A DNA stretch of 64,000 bases from Heterotrichella gracilis (Eukaryota > Sar > Xanthophyceae > Tribonematales > Xanthonemataceae), in NCBI GenBank assembly GCA_032358255.1, contig JAULBX010023074.1, forward strand, positions 1 to 64,000, in the 5' to 3' direction. The notes under the pieces are model-generated. The model made no database searches, was not told the origin of the DNA, and saw only the letters and a list, made by a program, of their open reading frames with translations. This document shows, one piece after another, positions 23,230 through 33,046 of the stretch (position 1 is its first letter; each line of letters opens with the position of its first letter). The position numbers were made by a program, and so were the translations under genes.

Positions 23230-24801
23230 ATGGCCGCCTCTCTGCTCGCCAAGCCCTTCCTGGGCTCATCCAGCGTCATCGCTGCCAAGGCTGCCTCCAA
23301 GCAGGCCCCGGCCCGCTCCACCCTGCGCGTGCAGGCAGCAGACCGCACGCTGTGGCTGCCCGGCATAGATGCCCCCAAGCACCTGTCCGGGAAGCTTGCC
23401 GGTGACAACGGCTTCGACCCCCTTGGCTTGGGAGTGGATGAGGACCGCCTCAAGTGGTACGCTCCTGCGATGGACCCTCCCTAGTTGAATGGGTCCCAAG
23501 GAAAGCTCGCCCACGCTCGTATCTTCGTTGCTTCTACTCAACAGCACTCGTCTTTCTTTAGTATACATTATCAATGCTGGTTCACCACCTAGTATTGTCG
23601 GTGTCGAGCTAACTTATCAGCTGCAAACACGGTAATGGGTACCAACAGATATAAGCTAACACCCATCCTAGTATGCCAGAGCCTCTCAACCCCTTTGCTA
23701 CTCAGGTTCGCCGAGGCAGAGAAGACCAACGGCCGCTGGGCCATGGCTGCCGTGGCGGGTATTCTGTTCACGGACCTGATTGGCAAGCCACTGTGGTTCG
23801 AGGCTGGCGCAGAGGAGTACTGGATTGACAACAACGCCCTGCTGGCCCTGGAGTTCCTGTTTGTGGGAGCTCTGGAGCTCAAGCGCTACCAGGGATTCAA
23901 CGAGACCGGAACTGTAAGTTGCCACCAGTTTGTGGGTGTTTCCACTGCTGGGTGTGTACAAGTACAGTACTCTTCACTTTATACATCTACTCCTTCACGC
24001 AGTGCAACCCAACACACCTGCCAGGCAAAAGCTTTGCTTTTTCGACAAGTGTTGCAGAGTGTTCGCACTTCATCAAGGCTTTCAACTTTCAATTCAACCC
24101 ACCTGCCACACCCCAGGTTGACCAGTGCTGTACACAGCCACCGTGCCTAGTACTGTCACAGCCTTGCGTGACTTGATACTCACTCACTCCCACAGTGCTT
24201 TAACGCCTCACCTCCCTTGTGCAGTCCGGCTTCTTGAACTCCTTCCCCTTCGACCCCCTGGGCCAGAACTCGCCTGAGAACGCAGTCAAGGAGGTCAAGA
24301 ACGGGCGCCTCGCCATGGTGCGTGAAAACCCTCGCTTGGGATTGGGGTTGTTACGTGGTTTACGAGGGTTTGGGGTTGATGCGTGCAACCCACCCAAGGT
24401 TGTTCACGTTGCCAACTGCATTCACGCCAGCAAGCAGTCAGCGCAGCGCTACTGGCAGTATGCATACCCGCCGACACGTTTTGCTGCACCTTGGGGCCAT
24501 GTGTGCATTACCTTGCTACCACCTGAGCCAGTGTGGCTACTGACCTGTTCTGGAATTATCGTCTGGCAACCCTTCCACACCTTTGGCCACACACCACCAG
24601 CCTATTGCACGCCCGGCTTGCATGACCCCACTCTAACCCTACCACCTGCCCCCTTTTCCCCAGGTTGCCTTCGTGGGCTTCGCCGTCCAGGCCCTTGTGA
24701 CCAGGCAAGGACCCATCGAGGCCCTGACCGCACACCTGTCAGACCCCTTCGGCACCAACATTGCCGCTAACTTGCTCAAGTTGCCAGAGTACATCAAGTA
24801 G
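23230..24801 (+). CDS. Light-harvesting complex I chlorophyll a/b-binding protein (LHCA type)
   Basis: Four phase-compatible exons encode 221 aa: 23230-23456, 23706-23913, 24225-24317 and 24664-24801 (stop TAG 24799). A transit peptide rich in Ala, Ser and Lys is followed by [16 protein letters not shown] and NGFDPLGLG, typical of LHCI proteins. Helix one is [19 protein letters not shown], the middle helix is [21 protein letters not shown], and helix three is [19 protein letters not shown] with the ExxxNxRxAM chlorophyll-binding pattern. The C-terminus is [15 protein letters not shown] and a short basic end. It is a PSI antenna protein of the thylakoid. It is shorter than its divergent partner and lacks the long C-terminal FRPIPF tail. 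A TGTAA motif lies 86 nt after the stop. Confidence 0.93.
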
Positions 24802-24886
24802 GCTCGTGACAGAGGAGCGTGCATGGGGGGCATAGTGTGTGCCCCGGGAGAAGAGAAGCTGCTGTATTGCTATGTTGGTTTTTGAC

Positions 24887-24891
24887 TGTAA
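24887..24891 (+). terminator. Candidate TGTAA poly(A) signal of the plus-strand LHCA gene
   Basis: TGTAA is the common green-algal polyadenylation signal. This copy lies 86 nt after the LHCA stop, a plausible 3' UTR length. The motif alone is short, so this is only a candidate. Confidence 0.45.
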
Positions 24892-26022
24892 ATTACTGTA
24901 GATAGCCGCGGGGTGGAGGCGGGAACAGCTACCTACTACACCCACACCAACCCTTGTAACTTAACGCACACCATCAGAGAAATGGAAATCGTGGACTGCC
25001 ATAGGCCACCACCTGCCACACTGGCCCTTTGTTTATATAGTTGGCACTCAGTCTGCCAACTGCACCGATACCTAACTCCGCTCATCCACTGGCCACTGGC
25101 GGAACTGAATGAGCACCCTGATCCAAGAGCAAACTCCCAGTTGGCTCTTTGCTTTCCAGAGCAAACGCTCAACTGGTTGCTGGACGGTTCAAACAATCAC
25201 AACAAGTTTACAATTCCTGAAAGCCCTTTCACGCCACATCACAGTGACTGTCACAATCACGATGAATAATATACCATAAATCATTCATAAGCTTCAATTG
25301 ACGGTAGCAATTTGCGTTCACTTTCCCTTTCTACCTTCTTTCTATGAGGACTGTACTAGGCCTTACCCCCTCCGCTTTCCTCATCTACTCTCACAAGGCT
25401 CGAAGCCAATACCGCCGTGACGTACTGCGCACTCTGGTCACTCCCCTTGGGTTGCAGTACTCAATACTGCAAAAAGGCGCCCGTTTGTCATCTACAAATC
25501 AACATGCCTCCTATAAAACAAAGCCCATGGGACATGCACAAAACCAGCAGTCTGGTCACTCCCCCTGGGCTGCAGTACTGGCACAGGGCGCCCGTTTGTC
25601 ATCAACAAATTAAAATGCCTCCAATAAAACAACGCCCATGGGACATGCGCAAAACCAGCAGTTGAACTCCAGTGTCACCAGGTGCACACAGTACCACAAG
25701 ATGGCGCCCTGGCCACCCCACATTGCTGCAAAAAAATTGCCACCTTCAAAACCCCAGCAAGCTGGTGGAGCGTTTTACTTAACAGAACCGCTCAGAGCCT
25801 CTTGCCTGTTCTGCTTTATCTGCCGCAACAGGACAAATTAAACAGAAATGGCATTCCCAGCTCCATCTGCTGGGAGCGATAATACTTGAAAATAGGGCAG
25901 CGGCTGCCTCCTTTCAAATCATTTCCTGTTGCTTGCTCTCTTAGCTCGGGGTCGCCACCATTGCCCATTCAACCCCCAAAACCATTGCCCCCCCTCGTCC
26001 ACCCGCAAGGCCGCGCCCCTCC
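24892..26022. other. Convergent intergenic region, LHCA / pTAC16-like
   Basis: No supported gene. The middle part contains a 118-bp tandem repeat (separate entry). The rest shows no recognisable structure. Confidence 0.4.
25430..25665 (+). repeat. Two 115-120-bp tandem repeats
   Basis: Units at about 25434-25552 and 25553-25661 share TCTGGTCACTCCCC, GGGCGCCCGTTTGTCATC and CCCATGGGACATG-CACAAAACCAGCAG with few differences. They lie between the convergent 3' ends of two genes. Confidence 0.85.
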
Positions 26023-29000
26023 TCACTCGTCCGCGTACACCGTCTCCTGGCTGATGCCCAGTGACTGCAGGAAGCCCTTCTTCTTGGGGCCAGCGCCCTC
26101 ACCGGCACCCACTGCCACCTGGTGGGGGAGGGGGGTAGGGGGGTCACAGGTTTCCTAGCTACATGCATTCCAGCTGATATTAGCCGCCCCGCAATGAGGC
26201 TGTCCAGCACTTGACGCTATGGCAAGGGTGACTGCTTGCCCTAACCCCATACCCTAAACCCTAAACCTGAACCCAGTGGCCCAAGCTGAACAAGGGTGCT
26301 GCACACCTGGCTCTACCAATGGAACACATGTTTTTCCCTTGCAGGGTTTAGGGGATAAGGAGTATTCATAGTCCAGTGATGGCAGCAATTCCAGCGCACC
26401 TTTTGTGTCCCGGTGCCAGCAGCGGGGGCCGGCCGCCCACCTAGCCGCCAACCCCCCTTCTGTGGGGCAGGGGCGGGTTCCTCCCCTTGGCTGTCGTCAT
26501 CCCCCTCGCTCCCCTTGCCGGTGGCCGGGGCCTTGAACCATTTGGAGGCGCGCCGGGGGGCGGGCTGCAGGGAGGTGGGAGTGGGGTGGGTGGGTGGGGT
26601 GAAGACACCCTAACACAGGGATTCAGAATGATGCGACCTTCTTTGTTGGATGGCGCTTATTGCTGCGACTCTATTGTGCGGAGAGCGGGCGGGGTAATTC
26701 AGAGGATTTTGGACGGTGGAGAAACCCTAGTGGAAGGTCTCGGAAGGTCCTGTTGGCTTGAACCCTAGTGGAGTTGCAGGCAACGTTAAAACTGCTTTTT
26801 TCCACGATCCCCTGAAAACCGGTCTACCAACATATTAGCAATTATCACAATTCGTTGTAATAACCTGCCCTGCTCCCACCCACCTCCTCCACCTCTTCCT
26901 CCTCCCCCTCTTCCTCCTCCGCCGCCTGTGCTGCGGCGCGCTTGGGGGCTCCAAAGCCAAAGGGGAAGGAGGCGCGGGGCTTGGTCGGCTGCAAGGGGGT
27001 GGGTGGGGAGGGGAGTCGTCAGTGTGAGAGGGGGGAGGCTGGCACACACCATGCGAGAAAGGGATCAGCGCAGGGGTCAACAGTGTAGGCAGTAGGTTGG
27101 CTTGCTCTTCAACCCTACACCCTTACCTCCACCTCATCACCTGGGGCGGGGCACGTGCCCGACTCAACCCTCAACCCCAAAACTCCAACCCTTGACCCTT
27201 AACTCTAAACCCTCACCTCCTCCTCCTCCTCTTCTTCCTCCTCCTCCTCCTCCTCCACCTGTGGTGGCGCGCGTGCGCGGATCTTCTGGGTACCGCCAAA
27301 CCCGCCAAATCTAAACCGGGGCTTGGCAGGAGCGGGCTCCTACAGGGCGGGGAGCAGGGGGCCATATGTAGTCATGGAACAAGGGAGGGAGGGATAATTA
27401 TGCCCGGTACCTAAAGCTGCATAGGGACTTGGCAGGTGCGGGCTCCTACACGGCGGGGAGGGGGTAAAGACGTACACAAGGAGGATGGGGAGGAAACATG
27501 CCAGCTTAAAAATGACGCGACAGGGGTGGGCTGCTGCAGGGATAAGGCTGGTTTACATGTGAACATCAAAGTGTACCCCGGGAGCAATTTCAACAGGGTT
27601 GTGTACGGCCTCCCCTTCCTCCTCCACTGGGGCTGATTCTCTGCGAGCCACCGACTCCAAAATCCTTAACCCCAACCCTAACCCTTACCTCCTCCTCCTC
27701 TTCTTCCTCCTCTTCCACCACAGGGGCAGCAGGGCGGGAGCTCTGCGTGCCGCCGAACCCGAAACCCTGGCCAAACCCTAGCACGGGGGCGGCTGCCACC
27801 TCCACCTCCTCATCTGCTGCTGCTGCCTCGGCCTCAGCCTCGGCAATGGCAGCCAGGGCCTACATGATGAGTGGGACATCAACCAGTATCCAAGAGAATC
27901 ATTACTCACCACCCTTAACCATAAATGGCAGCCAGGGTCTACACCATTGAGGGAATGGTTTGGGTGGGGACACCAACAGGTGGCAAATAAGGACGCAGCA
28001 TGCGGTGCGTTGTGGGAGAGGCATGTATAGCCCTACAGCTGAACCCTACTCTAGGGTTTCCAACCACGCCAATTACGGTTTCCCACCTGTGCCACCAGCT
28101 CCCCCAGGGGCTCGGGCTCCACATCAGGGGAGGCGCCTATCTCCAATACCGCATCCCCCTGGGCCTGAAGCACCACCTCCCGCACCGCCTGCGCCACCTG
28201 GGGAACAACCACACAAAACCCTTGAGGGTATTTCACCAAGGGGCAGGCCACACACAAGCACACAGGAAAAGAGCTTAGGCCCAAATTCCTTTAGTGTAAG
28301 CTTGCACCGTAAATTCACATACTGTCCATCACCCACCCACCTGTGCGTGCATGATACTTCAACAATCGATTACCCAAACCACAGCCCACGTCACTAGACA
28401 TTCAGTTCCCCTGTCCCCACCCATCCACCTGCTTGCCGGGGACGCTGAAGGACCTTAAAGGGATACAACAGAAGGGCCATCTTGGTCCCTTTTATGGGCT
28501 CAAATCAGCTATTTTACCCCACCCAGCATTCACCCACCTGCATGCGCGTGACGCTGAAGGACGCCGGCACGGTCCCCAGAGTCCCTACAGTCAGCGCAGC
28601 ATACCCAGCTTGGTCCCCGGCCAGGGGGGCTGTGCGCACGATGGCGTAGGTCAGGCCACTCTCCACAAGCTGCAGGAAGGGGGTGCTGGGTTAAATACAA
28701 ATTGACTACATAAAAAACATGAAAACATATATAGAGATAAAAATCAATTCTTTTCTATTCAGGTAAGGTGGGTGGGATACCCTCAATACATGCACCACAA
28801 CCCCACCCATCCCACCGCAAAACCCTAGACCTCCACCGCAAAACCCGTACCGCATGCTCTGTCATGCTCTCCGCATCAATGGGCCCCTTGCCCTTGCCAC
28901 TGGCACAAAACCCTAGACATCCACGACCCAAACCCTAGATACATACAGCACAACCCCAGACCCCCACACCAAAACCCTACACCATAACGCAGAACCCTTA

Positions 29001-31399
29001 CCGCCTGCTCCGTGGCGCTGATCGCGTCACTGGGACCCTTGCCCTGCTTTTCTTGAACCCTAAACCCTAAACCCCCGACCAAAAACCCTAGATATCACAA
29101 AACCCTTACCGCCTGCTCCGTCGCGCTGATCGCGTCACTGGGCCCCTTGCCCCTGCCGCCACCGCCGCCAAAGAACCCGCCGCCACCACCACCCGCCCCA
29201 GGAAGGGGCGCCACCAGCACAAACTGCGCCACACACCCCGACTCGGCGGCTGCGGCAATGAGGCGGTCAGTGACCCCCGCCCTCTTGCCGCGGGACGCCC
29301 CGTCGGAAATGGCAATGATGCGGATGGCGCCGCGCCTGTGGAGGGGTAAATTGTGTGAGCAAGGGTAATAAGATATAATAAGGTTATTTAGTTAGTAGGT
29401 TAACTACATGCATTCCAGCAATACAGCCAGATAAGATATAATACGGAAATGAATATACTAGTTTAGTCCTGCCACGGGACGCCCCGTCAAAAATGGCGAT
29501 GATGCGGATGGCACCGCGCCTGTGGAGAGGGCAGAGGGTTCAGGATGTTGCGTGTAGGACATCGCATGGAAGGCATTGCATTTAATCCACATTGAATCTC
29601 CTCTGGAGAGGTTATCAAAGATTGTGGATTTCAGGTATCACGGTAGGAGATAGCGATGGTTTGAATGCGCCGTGCATGTGGGAGGGGCGATGCGTGGGCA
29701 CTGCTTCGCAGTTTTGCAGGGTTTCTCAAACCTTGAGACGCACTAAACCCTAACACAACCCCTTATCTGGGCAGGCTCCCCTCCTGGTTCTCCAGGTCAG
29801 CCTCCATCACCACCACCACCACCAAAACCCTAGCCAAAAGCCTTCAAGGGTTTTCCCCAGCCCCTGGCCAGGCTCCCCTCCACCACAAAAACCCTAGCCT
29901 AAACCCAAAACCCTAGAAAATACCCTAGCCTACTCACCTGGGCAGGCTCCCCTCCAGCGCCTCCTGGTCCTCCAGATCCGCCTCCACCACCTTGATGTTG
30001 CCCGCCTCGCCACGTGTCAGCAGCTCAAGGGAGGAGGCAAACTCGAGCAGCGCGCGGCCCTCGTCGATGTCGCCCACCACTGCAAAAGTTGACGAAATTT
30101 ATTAATGGTTGGGCACACGAGGACGGGGGTATGGGGTTCAAATGGGTGCCTGTCTATCCCGTAGTGAGGGGGGAGGGGAGAGAGGAGAGCAGCATTGTGT
30201 CGCTGCTGCTGTTCCAAAACCTCCAGCCTCTCCCTGAATTTTTGCAGACACCTGACATCTTGGCGATGTCGAGAACGCCCCACGCCCCTTGCCCTTCGCT
30301 GCAATTGTTCGGGAATCCCTTCCCCTCCAGCCCCTCCTAAGGTTTTCATACACCTGACTTCTTGACCAGTGGAGAGGGCACCCATGCCCATTACCCGCGA
30401 GCACCCATGCACGGCAAGTCGTTTGCATCCAATGCTTTGGGCAGCAGTGGAACAGAACTCTATAGGGTACGTGTAAAGGGTGGGATCGAGACCCTTGTAC
30501 TATTTACTGTGGCAGTGGGGCAGGTGTGTGGGTGAGTAACCCTTATAGGGTGGGCAGTGGGCGCCCAAGGATAAAACCCTATAGGGTAAGCGGTGGCTGC
30601 CCGTTCCCACACCATGTGTGCCACACAGCTCCCTGCCTGCCCCTGCCCAGCCTGGTGTTGGGTAAGTCCTAGCACAGGGTATTTTTTTTTGGGTTTGTGT
30701 GTGTGTACCTGCCACTGTCTTGAGGCCAGCTGTCGCAAGCTCCCGGGTGATGAGGGCGGCTGTTTGGCCTGTGGCGCCTGCAGCAGATACAGCAGATAGG
30801 TGAAAGGGGTGTAACATGAAAACGGTTGACATGGGTGGCTTATACCTCACCATTCAGCACCTGGTCGGTGCTGAAGGTGACAGTTCATCCAACCTGCATG
30901 TGATGCATGGGTGTGAGGGGAGTAGCTGCACTGTGAGACTGCAATGGCAGCGAGAGACGCCGTTCATCCCTCGTGAACCCACGTCCAGCAAAACTTCACT
31001 CAACTAGCTGGCCGCTTTGGAGAAAGGCCTAGTTGTTTCGAGCAGTCGCGGCAGCAACACCCCAGTGTGATCAGCACTCCAACTTCAATCAATACTTTGG
31101 TCAGCAGGCAAGGGTCGTAACGCACCATACACATAGGTGTCGCCCCTGAAAGCAGCCGTTACAGCGACGGTAAGCCCTCGTGACCCGCTGCGATGGCTAG
31201 ACGGGAGCCTGGTGGTACCGATGCTCCTCCGAGACGAGAAGAACCCATCCCTGTGCACATTAACCAGCGCTGACGCTGATGCCACGGCTGGTCTGAAGCT
31301 GCTGCTTGAGAACGCAATTCTGCGTTGGGAGCGGTGGTGCAGCGTGGGCTTGACCAGTAGTGACGACTGCAACACGGACTTGCAGGCCATGTTGGCCAT
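26023..31399 (-). CDS. pTAC16-like plastid NAD(P)-binding (SDR-type) protein with modular acidic tail
   Basis: Eleven phase-compatible exons give 537 aa: 31399-31126, 30777-30709, 30079-29938, 29335-29110, 28669-28538, 28197-28087, 27859-27689, 27339-27217, 26988-26884, 26564-26400 and 26118-26023. A Ser/Arg-rich plastid transit peptide of roughly 80 aa is followed by an atypical SDR fold with VYGATGQTAALITRELATAG (GxxGxxG region). Strand and helix blocks such as EANIKVVEADLED (exon 3, a Gly falls after EA) and LVESGLTYAIVRTAPLAG follow. An Ala/Glu linker leads to four exon-encoded Phe/Gly- and Glu-rich modules, and the protein ends GISQETVYADE. This order (SDR domain, Ala/Glu helix, conserved QET[IV]Y acidic end) matches plant pTAC16, a thylakoid-associated protein found in plastid transcriptionally active chromosome preparations. 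The assignment is from memory of the family. Catalytic YxxxK is not evident, so an enzymatic role is doubtful. Confidence 0.72.
28415..28450 (-). repeat. Partial copy of the end of pTAC16-like exon 5
   Basis: CACCTGCTTGCCGGGGACGCTGAAGGACC copies the donor end of exon 28669-28538 (CACCTGCATGCGCGTGACGCTGAAGGACG) and lies downstream in transcript direction. Confidence 0.65.
28850..29165 (-). repeat. Three copies of the end and donor of pTAC16-like exon 4
   Basis: Plus-strand ACCGCCTGCTCCGT-GCGCTGATCGCGTCACTGGG followed by CCCTTGCCC occurs at 29109 (functional) and 29000. A diverged version is at 28850 (ACCGCATGCTCTGTCATGCTC). The two extra copies lie in the following intron, separated by AAACCCTA-rich sequence. 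Confidence 0.8.
29335..29685 (-). repeat. Copies of the acceptor and start of pTAC16-like exon 4
   Basis: The start of exon 4 (plus-strand GGACGCCCCGTCGGAAATGGC...CCGCGCCTGTGGAG ending near 29343) is repeated at about 29478-29527 with few changes. A more decayed copy is near 29645-29690. All extra copies lie upstream in transcript direction. Confidence 0.75.
29766..29965 (-). repeat. Three copies of the end of pTAC16-like exon 3
   Basis: GGGCAGGCTCCCCTCC plus following bases is seen at 29940 (functional exon end), at about 29868 (GGCCAGGCTCCCCTCCACCAC) and at about 29769. Each extra copy is followed by AAAACCCTAGCC-type sequence. Confidence 0.7.
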
Positions 31400-31950
31400 T
31401 GCTGAATCCCGGTGATAGAACGATGCTAGGTCTGAATACCAACGACCCCTGTGTCCAGCTGCGAAACGAGGAGCGACTATTTAGCGAGACAGCGGCGATG
31501 GGGCCAGTGCAGGTGTGTTTCTGACCCTTGCTGCAGTTGCTATCATCACCTTATCTGGAGGGAACCGTTTCCCGCCAAGTTCCTGCTATCGCCCAGTTGA
31601 AAAAAGGTTCAGAACGTTTCGCTAAAGAGCGTTGCACAGTCGTCGTCGATGCTTATTAACTGTACTTCTAATTCGATTGGTCATTTCTTCAATTTTAAGA
31701 GGCTGCTTCGTGCTTGCACGCACGTTTGCAGTGCTTCGTCCTAAGACCGAATTCGAATATATAGTCAAGCTGCTCGTTAGATTCCACCGCTGTTGGCTTG
31801 CACCTCTTCAACTTCGTGGTTTAACGGTATTTTTCTTTAAAGGTTGTTGCCATCGCTTACTGCGTTAGGCTTCACCCAGTAGCCAAGTCCACGGTCAATT
31901 GTGCGATCGTTGAATAAGCAACCTTTCAGTCGCAGAGATACGACAAGGGC
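31400..31950. promoter_or_regulatory. Divergent promoter region, pTAC16-like / LYRM9-like
   Basis: The two start codons are 551 bp apart and face away from each other. No coding pattern is seen. Individual elements are not assigned. Confidence 0.5.
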
Positions 31951-32554
31951 ATGTCCCCACCCACAGGGTTGCAACTGTACAGACGTCTGTACAGAAAGAC
32001 TCTGCTGTTACCCAAGTGAGTGCTGGCCTGGGCATACTTGCAAACCTCACAATGCATGCATATACACACTGCTCTCTGTGCGACCAGAGGGCCTTCGTTC
32101 AAGAACTGTGCTCGTGCACCGCCAGGCCACACTCCTAATAGAAAGTGCTGATCACGGTATGCGGAATGGCATAGCCCAGATCCCTGTAGCTAGCCAACCA
32201 TAACCCAACCAGCGGTTTCTACAGTGCTTCTTTGACTAGTACTGGCATAGCCCAGTATTAGCCTAGCCTAGCTTTTGCCTAGCCCCACATATCCTATCGA
32301 TAGTCTATTATAGCCTTGAGATACACGTCCCATGGTGTTTGAACGTTGAATAACACTCCCGTTCCTAAATCTTGGCCCATATCCCCCACAGGGCAGCGCA
32401 GCCCTACTACCAGAAGCACCTGCGCGAGAACTTTGTGGCCCACAGCGACGAATCCGACCCCGAGCGCCTGGAGCTGATGGCGAGCAAGAGCCTCAAGGAC
32501 GGGGAGTGGGTGGTGAAAAAGGTGGGTGGCAATTTCGTGGGAAATTCCCTGTAA
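31951..32554 (+). CDS. LYR-motif protein resembling LYRM9 (small mitochondrial-type LYRM)
   Basis: Two exons join in phase: 31951-32015 and 32392 onward. The first encodes MSPPTGLQLYRRLYRKTLLL, with the LYR tripeptide followed by a second LYR and a basic patch. The second encodes YYQKHLRENFVAHSDESDPE and LKDGEWVVKK. Spacing and the HSDE-DPER-W pattern match LYRM9. LYR proteins bind mitochondrial acyl carrier protein and help assemble Fe-S or respiratory complexes; LYRM9's own role is not well defined. If translation reads through, the protein ends VGGNFVGNSL at 32554 (75 aa). Alternatively a donor at 32522 (GTGGGT) leads to an unseen last exon. The small size agrees with the family (about 78 aa). 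Confidence 0.8.
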
Positions 32555-33046
32555 AACCCTAAACCCTAAAAGTACCCCTAAACCCTACATACTGCACCTG
32601 AATGCCCAGTCCAGCAACTATCAGCAATTAGGGATGTTCAGTCCTGTGGTAGCAAGCCTGGTGCCGTTGTTCACCCTGCAAGAAAGCTCACCACACATAT
32701 ATGTGCTGTGGTGCGGGTGCAGTTCCAAGACCCCAGCAGAAAACCCTAGCAAAAGGGTTATCTCAAGCCGGAGCAACACCGCACGTGCAAGCCCTTGTAC
32801 CGTAGCTATACCCTACCAAGGGTCTTCCAAAGCTGCATCGGCCAACAGCTGCGTGCGGTGCCAAACAAGGAGCTGAGCTTTGTAACCAGACCCTAGCAAA
32901 TACCCTAGCTACTAGGGTTTCGAGCCCACAGCTTACAGCCCACAGCTTACAGCAAAACCCCTTTCAGCACCCTGCTCACAAGCCCCAGCACGCCCGCTCA
33001 TTAGGGTTTCCCTCCAAGGGTTTCCCCCTCTAAGGGCTTTCCCCCA
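32555..33046. other. Intergenic, LYRM9-like to transporter
   Basis: The stretch contains CCCTAAACCCTAAA-type motifs (32555-32590) and short AGCCCACAGCTTACAG repeats (32921-32952). No coding exon is supported. A missing LYRM9 last exon could lie here. Confidence 0.4.

Noticed and set aside
26884-27859. Reading the acidic tail as proteasome subunit Rpn10 with ubiquitin-interacting motifs
   Set aside because: The N-terminal domain is an SDR-type Rossmann fold, not a von Willebrand A domain, and no UIM core is present.
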